From Cupriavidus sp. P-10 (GTDB lineage Bacteria; Pseudomonadota; Gammaproteobacteria; Burkholderiales; Burkholderiaceae): 64,000 bases of DNA. The stretch lies in the NCBI RefSeq assembly GCF_003402535.2, contig NZ_AP025171.1, positions 1,178,001 to 1,242,000 on the forward strand. Reading direction: 5' to 3'. The translations under genes and the position numbers were made by a program. Under the pieces are notes generated by a model. That model saw only the letters and a list, made by a program, of their open reading frames with translations. It ran no database searches and was not told the DNA's origin. Positions 9,253-19,038 of the stretch are shown one piece after another (position 1 is the first letter of the stretch; each line of letters begins with the position of its first letter).

Positions 9253-11184
9253 ATGTCGAACGACCTGCTAACGCAAGTAGTCTTCTTCGGTTCCGAGGCA
9301 ATGACCGTGAGGGGCCGCATTCAGTTTGCCGAGATTACGAGCAATCTGTCGCAGAGTTGTGTCCAGATCTGTGGTGAGTCGGCGCTTGTAAAGTACTGTG
9401 AAGACATCCTGGGGGCCACGCCCAGCGATGAAACGCGACGCGTCGAGATCCTGTTGAATGGTTCTGTGTCGCTCGCTGCTATTCGGCGTGTCTGGAACGA
9501 TTTGCGCGGTGCGCGTCGCCAATCGTTGGCGCTGCGCATCCGTCTCGCGTCCTCGGAGGTCCCAAGCGGAGGTGCCAATTCAAAGCGCCTTGTGATTGAC
9601 CTCGATGGACACCGTCTGGTGGACTTCCAGAATAAACTGGAAGCGCTGTCACGCCATGTGCCCTCGAATGACGCTGTGCTGTTGGCAGGCGAAGTGCCTC
9701 TGGTTTGGCCACGCTATGCTTCTGTCTTCTGGTTGTCTGATGATCCCCAGAATCTTCTATTTGATGCATTGGACGAGGTCAAGATTGCTCGCGATTCGCA
9801 GGTAATCTTCCTTCGATCGAGTGAATCTCAGTTGCACACCAAGATTGCACGCGATTTTTGGAAAAGGCTATTTGCCGGCGAACTGCCGGATGTTCTGGCG
9901 TTCGACGATACGCATAATCTTGCTCCATTGCGGCTGTTTGAGGAAAGTGCAATCGAAACTCTCTTCGTGTTTCCCGAGCGAATGTTGCCCCTCCAGCGAG
10001 CATATTTCGCTAGAGGGTTTGATCTGCTACTGGGACTCAACTATGGTGGTGAACCAACTGCGGCATTGGTCTTTGGGCCAGACAACCGCGACCTCGAGCG
10101 AATCCAGCGTGCTCTCGAAATCGTTTGTCCGCGAGTGGTGACACATCCGTTGAAAAGAGGGGGATATCCTGCGACGCATCGGTTGGTGAGACGGTCGGAA
10201 ACTTTTGTGCGCCGGATGTTGGGGGTACACACCATGCCACCGATGCGCTTTTCGGAGCGCTGTTTTGTATTTGGCACGGAGCGCCACACTAAGTTGCTGG
10301 AAGGCGCCATTGAAGGGCTTCCCGCGCTGAGGAACGTCGTCTATACAGGTGCTTGGTTTACGCCTTCAATCATGCCGTTGAAGGAAAAGAGACCGTCTGT
10401 AAAGTGGTATTGCGACACGCACGATGTGTTTTTCGTGCTAGACCGGGATTCAAATCATAGCGAGCGACGTGTTCTATATAGCGCCAAACGCCAAAGAAGT
10501 TCGGAAATAAGCCTGCTTAACCAGACAGATGGTGTCATTGCGATTTCCGATGCGGATCGTGCATCTATAGTTGGGGCGGGTTGTTCTAGCCACGTATTGA
10601 CTGAGAGCGGCTCGTTCGCGCATGCAGCCCGCGGGGTCAAGATGGACAAGGCGCCGACCGAACTTGTTTTCGGCTTTATCGGTTCAAACAATACTAACAA
10701 CGAGAAGTGCTTGCGCATCGTTCGCACAAGCTGGTGGCCGGCAATTTTGGAACACTATCCAAATGCAAAGTTGAAAGTTGCCGGTGGTATTTGCAAATCG
10801 AAGGAGGCGGAGAATCTGGAGAATGAATTCTCAGGCGCCGTGCAGCGCTTGGGCTTCGTTGATGTTCTGAGTGAATTCTATGGTTCCGTCCAAGCGATGC
10901 TTTCGCCCATCGCGGTCCAGGGAGGACTGAACTTCAAGAGCGTCGAGGCGCTAGTCGCCGGTAGGCCGTTACTCACCAATGAACTAGGGACTCGATGCAT
11001 CGGAAATGATGTGACAGGCGTATGCGTTATTGGGCCGGATGCAAAGGAGATCAACGAGATTGTTGAGCGCATTGGGCATGCCGAGGATGCAGTCCGCTGG
11101 CGTGAGACTATTCATCAGCACGCCCTACAGAGGTTCGGTGATGATGCCGCCTATCGTGGATTGATTGCAAGACTCAAACAATAA
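9253..11184 (+). CDS. Capsule glycosyltransferase, GT-B type (group 1-like C-terminus)
   Basis: A 643-aa cytoplasmic protein. The last ~200 residues resemble a glycosyltransferase group 1 domain: a LVFGFIGSNN start, KLKVAGGICKS, RLGFVDVLSEFYGSVQ and a nucleotide-sugar-binding region with NFKSVEALVAGRPLLTNELGTR. The N-terminal ~400 residues are not recognised and may hold the acceptor domain or a second activity. A GTG at 9223 inside the previous gene would add 10 residues; ATG 9253, after the previous stop, is preferred, though the ribosome binding site is weak. It overlaps the next gene by one base (TAATG). Likely builds the capsule repeat unit; donor sugar unknown. Confidence 0.7.
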   Translation: MSNDLLTQVVFFGSEAMTVRGRIQFAEITSNLSQSCVQICGESALVKYCEDILGATPSDETRRVEILLNGSVSLAAIRRVWNDLRGARRQSLALRIRLASSEVPSGGANSKRLVIDLDGHRLVDFQNKLEALSRHVPSNDAVLLAGEVPLVWPRYASVFWLSDDPQNLLFDALDEVKIARDSQVIFLRSSESQLHTKIARDFWKRLFAGELPDVLAFDDTHNLAPLRLFEESAIETLFVFPERMLPLQRAYFARGFDLLLGLNYGGEPTAALVFGPDNRDLERIQRALEIVCPRVVTHPLKRGGYPATHRLVRRSETFVRRMLGVHTMPPMRFSERCFVFGTERHTKLLEGAIEGLPALRNVVYTGAWFTPSIMPLKEKRPSVKWYCDTHDVFFVLDRDSNHSERRVLYSAKRQRSSEISLLNQTDGVIAISDADRASIVGAGCSSHVLTESGSFAHAARGVKMDKAPTELVFGFIGSNNTNNEKCLRIVRTSWWPAILEHYPNAKLKVAGGICKSKEAENLENEFSGAVQRLGFVDVLSEFYGSVQAMLSPIAVQGGLNFKSVEALVAGRPLLTNELGTRCIGNDVTGVCVIGPDAKEINEIVERIGHAEDAVRWRETIHQHALQRFGDDAAYRGLIARLKQ

Positions 11185-12581
11185 TGAGTAACGGCGGCAT
11201 GGCTAGCCATCAAGTTCTGCTGGACGACCAGGATTTCCGGATCACGCTGCATGACACGGGCAGTGATGTGCTGATCGTTGCCTTTTCTCCTATGGAATGG
11301 CCGGGGCAGGACGTGAAGGGGCGGTTCTGGGGGGATAAGGTAGCCCACAAACTTCCGTTTGCATGGCTATCAATTGATGCCAAGAGACCCCATTGGTTTT
11401 GCGCTGCCAAATGGAACGGCATCAAAGGATTGGTCGAAAGTGCGACGGCTCGATTTCCGAGAAGGATCGGATACGGTCACAGCATGGGTGCGTACGCGGC
11501 ACTCAAGCATAGCGGCACCTATTTGCCGGATGCCATCCTTGCATTCGCACCGCAATGGTCAATTGATCCCATGGATGTTGGGGACTTTGATACACGTTAT
11601 GAACAATGGTTTGAGTTGGATTCTCACAAGGAGATGAAAATTCAGCCGGCGGATATCCGTGGCAAGTCGTGGATCTTCTTTGATTCACGGTTTGAGACGG
11701 ATAGTGCCCATGTTCGCAGTATTCGGGGAGGGGCGGTCAATCGCATTTCTGTTACGCACATGCGGCATGATGTGATTTACGCGACCAAAGGGGCTAATTC
11801 CCTAACTTATCTGGTCATGCGTGTACTGCTTGGAGGGGAAGGCGCCGCCAAAGAAGTACACCGACATCTTCGTGTAGAGAAGAAGAAGACGTCTACGTAC
11901 CTGGTCCATATGGCCTTCAGGACGCTGAAGGCGAGGCACGCTGGATGGGCCCGGAATCTTTCTGCGCGCGTGTTGGAGAATGCGGCCGATCACGTCGGTG
12001 CGCTGCTTATCTTTCTGCAAGCATGCGCCAAATTGGGCCAGCCAGAGGGCGTAGCGACAGTGGTTGAAAAGGCGAGATTTTCTGCACTGTCGGATGCAGA
12101 GATCTTTATCGCAGCGAAAGCGCTGGTAGAACTCGGTTTTAGTGATGTGGCCGGCGGTCTATTGGACAGACCTGCCATTGCTAGCAAGGAAAACGTAAAG
12201 TCGATTCGGAATCTTTCAGAATTACTGCTGACCCGTGGTGAGCTGGATGCGGCAGTGCTTCTGCTGGAGAAGACAGTAGTGATTGCCCCTGAGGACCCCC
12301 ACTGCTTGGCTCATCTGGCCAAGGCTCTGGTCAGAACAGCTAAAGGCTCCCGTGAAACGCTACTCCGAGCACTAGGCTTACTTGAGCATGCGCTCGAGTT
12401 GAATGAGTCAGTGGTTGGCTTCTGGAAGGCTTATGCTTTCGCGCTCGAGGCATATGGAGATGTGGAGGGTGCGGTGGTCGCGTGGCAACGGATCGGGCAA
12501 TTCGCACCCATCGAGGGAAAGGATCTGGAGAGATTTGAGCGCCTGAGCCGGACCATAGGCACGCTTGCAAGGGTTGGGTAG
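11184..12581 (+). CDS. Alpha/beta-hydrolase-like protein with TPR-like C-terminus, capsule locus
   Basis: A 465-aa protein without signal peptide. The first ~230 residues look like an alpha/beta hydrolase: a YGHSMGAYAAL nucleophile elbow near residue 97 with the serine in GxSxG, an acidic residue in IFFDSRFETD and a late histidine in VTHMRHDV. The remaining ~230 residues are Ala/Leu-rich helical repeats (for example LIFLQACAKLGQPEG, AVLLLEKTVVIAPEDP, GLLEHALELN) with TPR character. Such hydrolase-like genes are common in capsule loci and could add or remove acyl groups or act on a lipid-linked intermediate; the role here is not known. Start overlaps the upstream stop by one base. Confidence 0.6.
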   Translation: MSNGGMASHQVLLDDQDFRITLHDTGSDVLIVAFSPMEWPGQDVKGRFWGDKVAHKLPFAWLSIDAKRPHWFCAAKWNGIKGLVESATARFPRRIGYGHSMGAYAALKHSGTYLPDAILAFAPQWSIDPMDVGDFDTRYEQWFELDSHKEMKIQPADIRGKSWIFFDSRFETDSAHVRSIRGGAVNRISVTHMRHDVIYATKGANSLTYLVMRVLLGGEGAAKEVHRHLRVEKKKTSTYLVHMAFRTLKARHAGWARNLSARVLENAADHVGALLIFLQACAKLGQPEGVATVVEKARFSALSDAEIFIAAKALVELGFSDVAGGLLDRPAIASKENVKSIRNLSELLLTRGELDAAVLLLEKTVVIAPEDPHCLAHLAKALVRTAKGSRETLLRALGLLEHALELNESVVGFWKAYAFALEAYGDVEGAVVAWQRIGQFAPIEGKDLERFERLSRTIGTLARVG

Positions 12582-12586
12582 AGAGC

Positions 12587-13666
12587 ATGAAAGCAATCCT
12601 GAAACTTCTGGCAGCCGGCCACCTGGCGTTGGGTCTACTTGCGGCAACGGTAGCAAATGGGGCGCCATTGGCTGGTGAGGTTGTCTTGACTTGTGGACAG
12701 TTGAAGGAGAACAGCCTTCGAGTGGCGGCCGCGACGCGCGACTTGACGCAGGCGGATATCAACGTCGAGGTTGCATCCGAAGCACTTGACTCGTGTGAGG
12801 CATTGCTGCAACGGGCGGCGGTGTTTCCGGTGAATGTTGATCTGAGAGGGAAAGGATCAAGGCTCAATGAGATTCCAAATTCCGACTTTCGGAATTGGCC
12901 TGGCGCGAGCAGAGTGGAGTATGGTGCGCCAAGGTTTGGAGAGCGCCAAACCTATAGTGGTACCGGAGGACGTAAAGTTGAGCACGCGCGCTGCTGGGTA
13001 TCCAATGTATGGGGGCTTTACGGCGGCGGAGTCATTAGTCGGATTGAAGATAAGAGCGAGAAGTTCTTGAACTGGGTGGGAGATAGCACAAGTCCTCCAC
13101 CGAACCAATGTGGTGGAGAGCGACGGCGATGCAGCGATGATCCAGATGCAACCGGTTTCCATCACGTGTTTGATCCGGAAGCTCGGCGGCTTGTCCGGGC
13201 CGGGACTGCTGGCCATGATTTGAGCCAGCTGATTCCGGTGCGCGATTACTTGATGGATTGGGTAAGCGTGAGAGTGCGCATCCGGTACAACAAAGGAAAC
13301 GAGAAATTCTATGTGAGGCTCATGCAAGGAGTTGGCAAGGATGGTCAGATGAAGAGATCTGATTCTCGTACATTGCCCGGCATCGAGCTTGTAAAGGACG
13401 GATCGATCCACGACTATCTGATGTTCGTAAACCTGCGAGGGGAGCGAGATAAATTGCGAGATCTGACGGATGAGGCTCGTGATCTGCAAAAGTATGTACA
13501 GATCAGCCTCAGTTCTGCTCGACCCGAGTATGGTCACGATATTGACGTCTTTCGCATTAGCCTGCATCGGGGAATTAGCGCACCCCAGGACCCGGAGTTT
13601 GGATCACCGGATCCACGCATCGCACAACGCGGTGAAGCTTGCGGTTCTGCAAGCCACCGTCAGTGA
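12587..13666 (+). CDS. Secreted protein of unknown function in the capsule locus
   Basis: A 359-aa product with a clear Sec signal peptide (MKAILK, hydrophobic core, cleavage likely near VANGA around residue 25). The mature part has several cysteines (CGQ, CWV, CGGERRRC), which fits an oxidising periplasmic location, and Trp/Gly/Tyr-rich stretches (NVWGLYGGGV) with later beta-strand-like segments. No family recognised. It begins 5 bp after the previous stop and ends 24 bp before kdsA, so it is cotranscribed with capsule genes. A capsule-modifying or polymer-binding role is a guess from position. Confidence 0.55.
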   Translation: MKAILKLLAAGHLALGLLAATVANGAPLAGEVVLTCGQLKENSLRVAAATRDLTQADINVEVASEALDSCEALLQRAAVFPVNVDLRGKGSRLNEIPNSDFRNWPGASRVEYGAPRFGERQTYSGTGGRKVEHARCWVSNVWGLYGGGVISRIEDKSEKFLNWVGDSTSPPPNQCGGERRRCSDDPDATGFHHVFDPEARRLVRAGTAGHDLSQLIPVRDYLMDWVSVRVRIRYNKGNEKFYVRLMQGVGKDGQMKRSDSRTLPGIELVKDGSIHDYLMFVNLRGERDKLRDLTDEARDLQKYVQISLSSARPEYGHDIDVFRISLHRGISAPQDPEFGSPDPRIAQRGEACGSASHRQ

Positions 13667-14532
<866 letters not shown>

Positions 14533-14533
<1 letters not shown>

Positions 14534-15837
14534 TGGAGCCTAACGTCGTGGTCAACGAGAAGAAGGATCGCGTCGCGATCGTCATCCCGGCGCGCTATGG
14601 ATCGACGCGGCTGCCCGGCAAGCCGCTCGCCGACATCCTGGGCAAGCCGATGGTGCAGCACGTCTATGAGCGTGCATGCAAGGTCCCTGGGGTCCATGCG
14701 GTACTGGTTGCCACCGACGACGCGCGCGTTGCGGAGGCGGTGCGCGGGTTCGGCGGCGAATGCGTCATGACTTCTCCGGATCACCCGTCAGGCACCGACC
14801 GGCTCGCCGAGGTGATGGCGAAGGTGGATGCGGACATCTACGTCAATCTGCAAGGCGATGAACCGCTGGTGCGGCCGGAGGACATTGCGAGGCTGGCCGC
14901 TGGCATGCTCGAGGATGGCACGGTGCAGGTGGGCACGCTCTGCCATGCCATCGATGCGGACGAGGCGGGCAATCCGAACACGGTGAAGGTCGTATTGGCC
15001 GCTAACGGTGACGCGCTTTACTTCAGTCGTTCGCCGATTCCCTATCCGAGGGACGCCGAGGCGGCTACCTTCCTCAAGCACGTTGGCGTCTACGCCTATC
15101 GTCGCGAGGTGCTGGCGGCGTACGCCGAATTGCCCCAGCCGATGGTCGAGCACGCAGAGAAGCTGGAGCAGCTGCGATTGCTGGCAGCCGGCATGCGAAT
15201 CCGAGCGTTTGAAGTTGCTCCGACCGGTCCGGGCGTGGATACGCCGGAGTGCCTGGCACGCGTGCGTGCGCTGATGGCCGGCAAAGAGCCGGAGTTGCCG
15301 CCCTCGTTGGCTGACGTGCGCCTTGTCATCACCGACGTGGATGGCGTGCTGACCGACGGTGGCATCTATTACGACGCCACGGGGGAGTGCCTGAAGCGTT
15401 TCCATGTGCGCGACGGGCTCGGTATTCATCTGCTGGAAGAGAACGGCGTACGGGTGGCGGTTGTGTCCGGCCGCGACTCGGAAACCTTGCGCAAGCGTGT
15501 GGCGGATCTTGGCGTGACGCTTTTCCAGTTTGGTGTCAAAGACAAGTTTGCCGCTTGCCGCGCGTTGATGGCCCAGGCGGACGCGACACCCGGGCAGACG
15601 GTATGTATCGGAGACGACAGCATCGACTTGCCTGCGTTTGCGGCATGCGGTCTGTCGTACGCAGTTGCGGATGCGGCTAGCTATGTGAAGGCGCGCGCCA
15701 CTGGCGTGCTGTCGGCGCGTGGAGGCGAGGGTGCCTTCCGTGAACTGGCTGATGGCATTCTTCTTGCTCAAGGCAAGGCAGAAGTTTTTGGTACGGCCGA
15801 GGGCTTTGCCACTGTGATGTCTGGCATCACGCAATAG
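14533..15837 (+). CDS. Fused CMP-Kdo synthetase and Kdo-8-phosphate phosphatase (KdsB-KdsC)
   Basis: A 434-aa bifunctional protein. The N-terminal ~250 residues are 3-deoxy-manno-octulosonate cytidylyltransferase (VIPARYGSTRLPGKPL, ATDDARVAEA, NLQGDEPLVRPEDI, HVGVYAYRREVL, EQLRLLAAGMRI). From about residue 255 a HAD phosphatase of the KdsC type follows (ITDVDGVLTDGGIYYD, RFHVRDGLGI, VVSGRDSETLRKR, KDKFAACRAL, CIGDDSIDLPAF). It would hydrolyse Kdo-8-P to Kdo and activate Kdo to CMP-Kdo, two consecutive steps, with domain order reversed relative to the reactions. ATG 14533 overlaps the kdsA stop; the frame is open further upstream inside kdsA, but similarity begins here. Confidence 0.92.
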
Positions 15838-15904
15838 TTGTCGACTGCTACTGACAAGTAGAAGCGATCAGAACAAGAGAAGAAACAAGCAGGGAATAAG
15901 AGAG

Positions 15905-16867
15905 ATGACTGGGGTCCTCACATTGGCACGCAATGTCGTTGCCGCGGAGATGCAGGCGCTGGATCGCATGTCGAGCCGTATCGACGCAGGCTTCGAAAAG
16001 GCGATTGACATTATTTTGAATGCCCGTGGCCGGGTAGTTGTCGTCGGCATGGGCAAGTCGGGACTGATTGGGAAAAAGATCGCTGCCACCATGGCATCGA
16101 CCGGGACGCCGGCATTTTCAGTGCACCCGGGCGAGGCCTTCCATGGCGACCTCGGCATGATCAAGCCCATTGATGTGGTGCTGATGATTTCCAACAGCGG
16201 GGAAACGGAAGAGCTGATCCGTATCCTGCCGTTCCTGAAGCATCAGCAGAACCCGGTAATCGCGATGACCGGCAAGGTCAATTCAACGTTGGCCAGGCAT
16301 AGTGACGTTGTGCTGGATATCTCGGTCGAGCGGGAAGCCTGCAACAACAACCTCGCGCCCACCAGCTCGACGACCGCAACGCTGGTAATGGGCGATGCGC
16401 TTGCCGTGGTGCTTTCCGTGAACCAGAATTTCCAGCCGGAGGATTTCGCCCGTTTCCATCCCGGTGGAAGCCTTGGCCGGCGGCTGCTGACTCGCGTCGC
16501 GGACGTGATGCACAAGGAAAACTTGCCGATCTGCAAGCCGGAAGCGTCCTTTCGCGATGTTGTGCACGTCATCAACCGTGGCCGACTCGGTATGGCATTG
16601 GTGATGGAGGGCGGCACGCTCCATGGTGTCGTCACGGACGGGGATGTACGCCGTGCGTTCGATTCGGATTGCGACTACAAGACGATCCGCGCCAGGCAGA
16701 TCATGTCGACCGACCCGAAGCTGGCGTCCCCGGATGAGCGTTTTGCCGATGCGGAAGCACGGATCCATGCTGCGCGGATCGGGGCACTGGTAGTCAAGGA
16801 TGAGGCGGGGCGCGTAGTCGGCATCCTGCAGATTCATGATCTGGGGACCGATGAGCCTTCCGTCTGA
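15905..16867 (+). CDS. kdsD: Arabinose-5-phosphate isomerase KdsD/KpsF
   Basis: A 320-aa enzyme converting ribulose-5-P to arabinose-5-P, the precursor for KdsA. The N-terminal SIS domain shows VVVGMGKSGLIGKKIAATMASTG, HPGEAFHGDLGMI and SNSGETEEL; a pair of CBS domains occupies about residues 205-320 (VADVMHKENLPIC onward, RQIMSTDPKLASPD). Length and layout match KpsF/KdsD. It lies 67 bp after kdsB-kdsC, with an AG-rich ribosome binding site, and overlaps the start of kpsC by 17 bp. With KdsA and KdsB-KdsC it completes a local CMP-Kdo pathway. Confidence 0.93.
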   Translation: MTGVLTLARNVVAAEMQALDRMSSRIDAGFEKAIDIILNARGRVVVVGMGKSGLIGKKIAATMASTGTPAFSVHPGEAFHGDLGMIKPIDVVLMISNSGETEELIRILPFLKHQQNPVIAMTGKVNSTLARHSDVVLDISVEREACNNNLAPTSSTTATLVMGDALAVVLSVNQNFQPEDFARFHPGGSLGRRLLTRVADVMHKENLPICKPEASFRDVVHVINRGRLGMALVMEGGTLHGVVTDGDVRRAFDSDCDYKTIRARQIMSTDPKLASPDERFADAEARIHAARIGALVVKDEAGRVVGILQIHDLGTDEPSV

Positions 16868-18971
16868 GGGTGCCATCGGCATTCTTTCCCACGGCATTCG
16901 CCGCATTGCACACCTCTCCGCCTTTCTTGGTGAAGAGGTGATGGCGGTGCATGCCTTGCAGGGCGCGCGTGCGCCGCTCTCGGGCATCGCTGCCTGGGGG
17001 CGGCGTCCGACCGCACGCAAGGCGCATGCGTTCGCGCGCTCGCGCGGCATTGAACGCTTCCTGTGCCTGGAGGATGGATTCCTGCGATCGTTGCATCCGG
17101 GGGCGTCGTCACAGACTTGCTCGCTGGTCGTGGATGACCTTGGTATCTACTACGATGCATCAGAGCCCTCCCGGCTTGAAGCCATGGCCGGCATGCCCCT
17201 CTCGCAAACGGAGCAGGCACGGGCGCAAGGTCTGATCGAGCGTTGGCGTGCCGCAGGCGTTTCCAAGTACAACTATGCGCCGGCGCCGACGGCGTTGCCG
17301 GCAAGGCCGTACGTGCTGGTCATCGACCAGACCGCCAATGATGCTTCTGTCCGGTTCGGCCAGGCTGATGGCAACAGCTTCCGGCGCATGCTGGAGTCAG
17401 CGCTGCTGAATTACCCGGACTGCCAGATCCTTGTCAAGGAACACCCGGAGGTCGCACTCGGACGCAAGCGGGGTTATCTTGGCGGCATTCTCGATGCGGG
17501 GGATTATCCGAGCGTCGTGCGGCTGCAGGATGATGTACATGTCGTTCCGCTGATATGCGAGGCGCAGGCGGTGTTTGTTGTCACATCGCAGGTTGGTTTC
17601 GAAGCGCTGCTTCATGGCAAGACCGTCTATACCTTCGGCATGCCGTTCTACGCTGGCTGGGGGCTGACAAACGACGATCTGCCGGGGCCGTCCAGGCGTC
17701 GTCCAGTATCGCTGGAGCAACTCGCGCTTGCCGCCCTGGTCCGCTACACACGCTATGTCTTGCCGCATTCCTGCAAGCGCTGCGAGGCGGAAGAAGCGAT
17801 CGATTACCTGGCATTGCAACGTCGGATGCGGCACCAGTTTCCTGCGCAATTGCATGCGGTCGGATTCTCGCGCTGGAAGCGCCCGATCTTGCGGGATTTC
17901 CTGCAAGGGAACGAGGTTGTCTTTCATCGGAGTCTGCGCGCGGTGCCGCAGGGTACAACCGTTGTGCGTTGGGGCAGAAGCATCGACACGTCGACGCGCG
18001 CCGATCTTTCCGTGATTACGGTGGAGGATGGCTTCCTGCGTTCCGTTGGCTTGGGCGCACAGTTGATCCGGCCACTGTCATGGGTGTTCGACCGTACCGG
18101 CATCTACTACGACGCGACCAGGGAATCCGATCTGGAGCGGCTGCTGGCGGGCGCGCAATTCGATTCCGCGACGCTTTCCCGCGCGGAGCGCCTTCGGAAT
18201 GCGATCGTCAATGCTGGCCTGACCAAGTACAACGTTGGTGAGGGTGACTGGAACCGTCCGCCCGGAGTCGGCAATGTCGTCCTGGTCGTCGGTCAGGTGG
18301 AAGCGGATGCGTCGCTACGGTTCGGCGCCCCTGGCATCCGTACCAACCGGGCCCTGCTTGAAGCTGTGCGCGCAGAAGCGCCGGATGCCTACATCGTTTA
18401 CAAGCCACATCCGGATGTCATGACCGGCTTGCGTGGCGACCGCGATGCCGAGTGCGAACTGGCAGCGCTTTGCGACGAAGTGGTGTCGGATTGCCCCATG
18501 GATCGCTTGATCACCGCTGTCGACGCTGTGCATGTGCTGACGTCTCTGGCTGGGTTCGAGGCCCTGTTGCGTGGCAAGCCGGTCACGACGCATGGTGCGC
18601 CGTTCTACGCCGGCTGGGGCCTGACCGACGACCGCTGTGATCTGCCGCGTCGGCGCCGCCGGCTCTCGCTCGATATGCTCGTGGCAGGAGCGCTGATCTT
18701 GTACCCACGCTACGTCTTGCGCGATGCGCGCGACAACTATGCCACCCCCGAGCAGGCGGTGGACCACATGTTGTCGTGGCGAAATGAGGCGCCGACAGCG
18801 GGTGAACGTTTGTTGCAGCGATGGATGCAGCCGCTGCTCAGGCCATGGACACGCTGGCGCGATGCTTCGGCCGGTGCGGATTCGCGGCGGGACGGAGATT
18901 GTCGCGATGCCGGGCAGGCCCTGGGCGGTAGAGGTGGACGGCATCGGCCGATACCTGCGCCAGAGCAATAG
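16851..18971 (+). CDS. kpsC: Capsule poly-Kdo linker transferase KpsC (two Kdo-transferase modules)
   Basis: A 706-aa cytoplasmic enzyme. In E. coli and Neisseria, KpsC/LipA extends the beta-Kdo linker on phosphatidylglycerol using two GT modules. Both are visible: module 1 with [39 protein letters not shown] and [24 protein letters not shown]; module 2 with [40 protein letters not shown] and [24 protein letters not shown]. ATG 16851 has GGGGACC just upstream and overlaps the kdsD end; an earlier in-frame ATG at 16836 is less likely. The C-terminal ~50 residues are Arg/Ser-rich and unlike the domain. Confidence 0.93.
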   Translation: [706 protein letters not shown]

Positions 18972-19038
18972 GGCAGAACAAAGCAAGAATCAAAATAGCT
19001 TTTAGCGGAAAACAAGCGCAGCGCGAGGGGCCGGGGAA

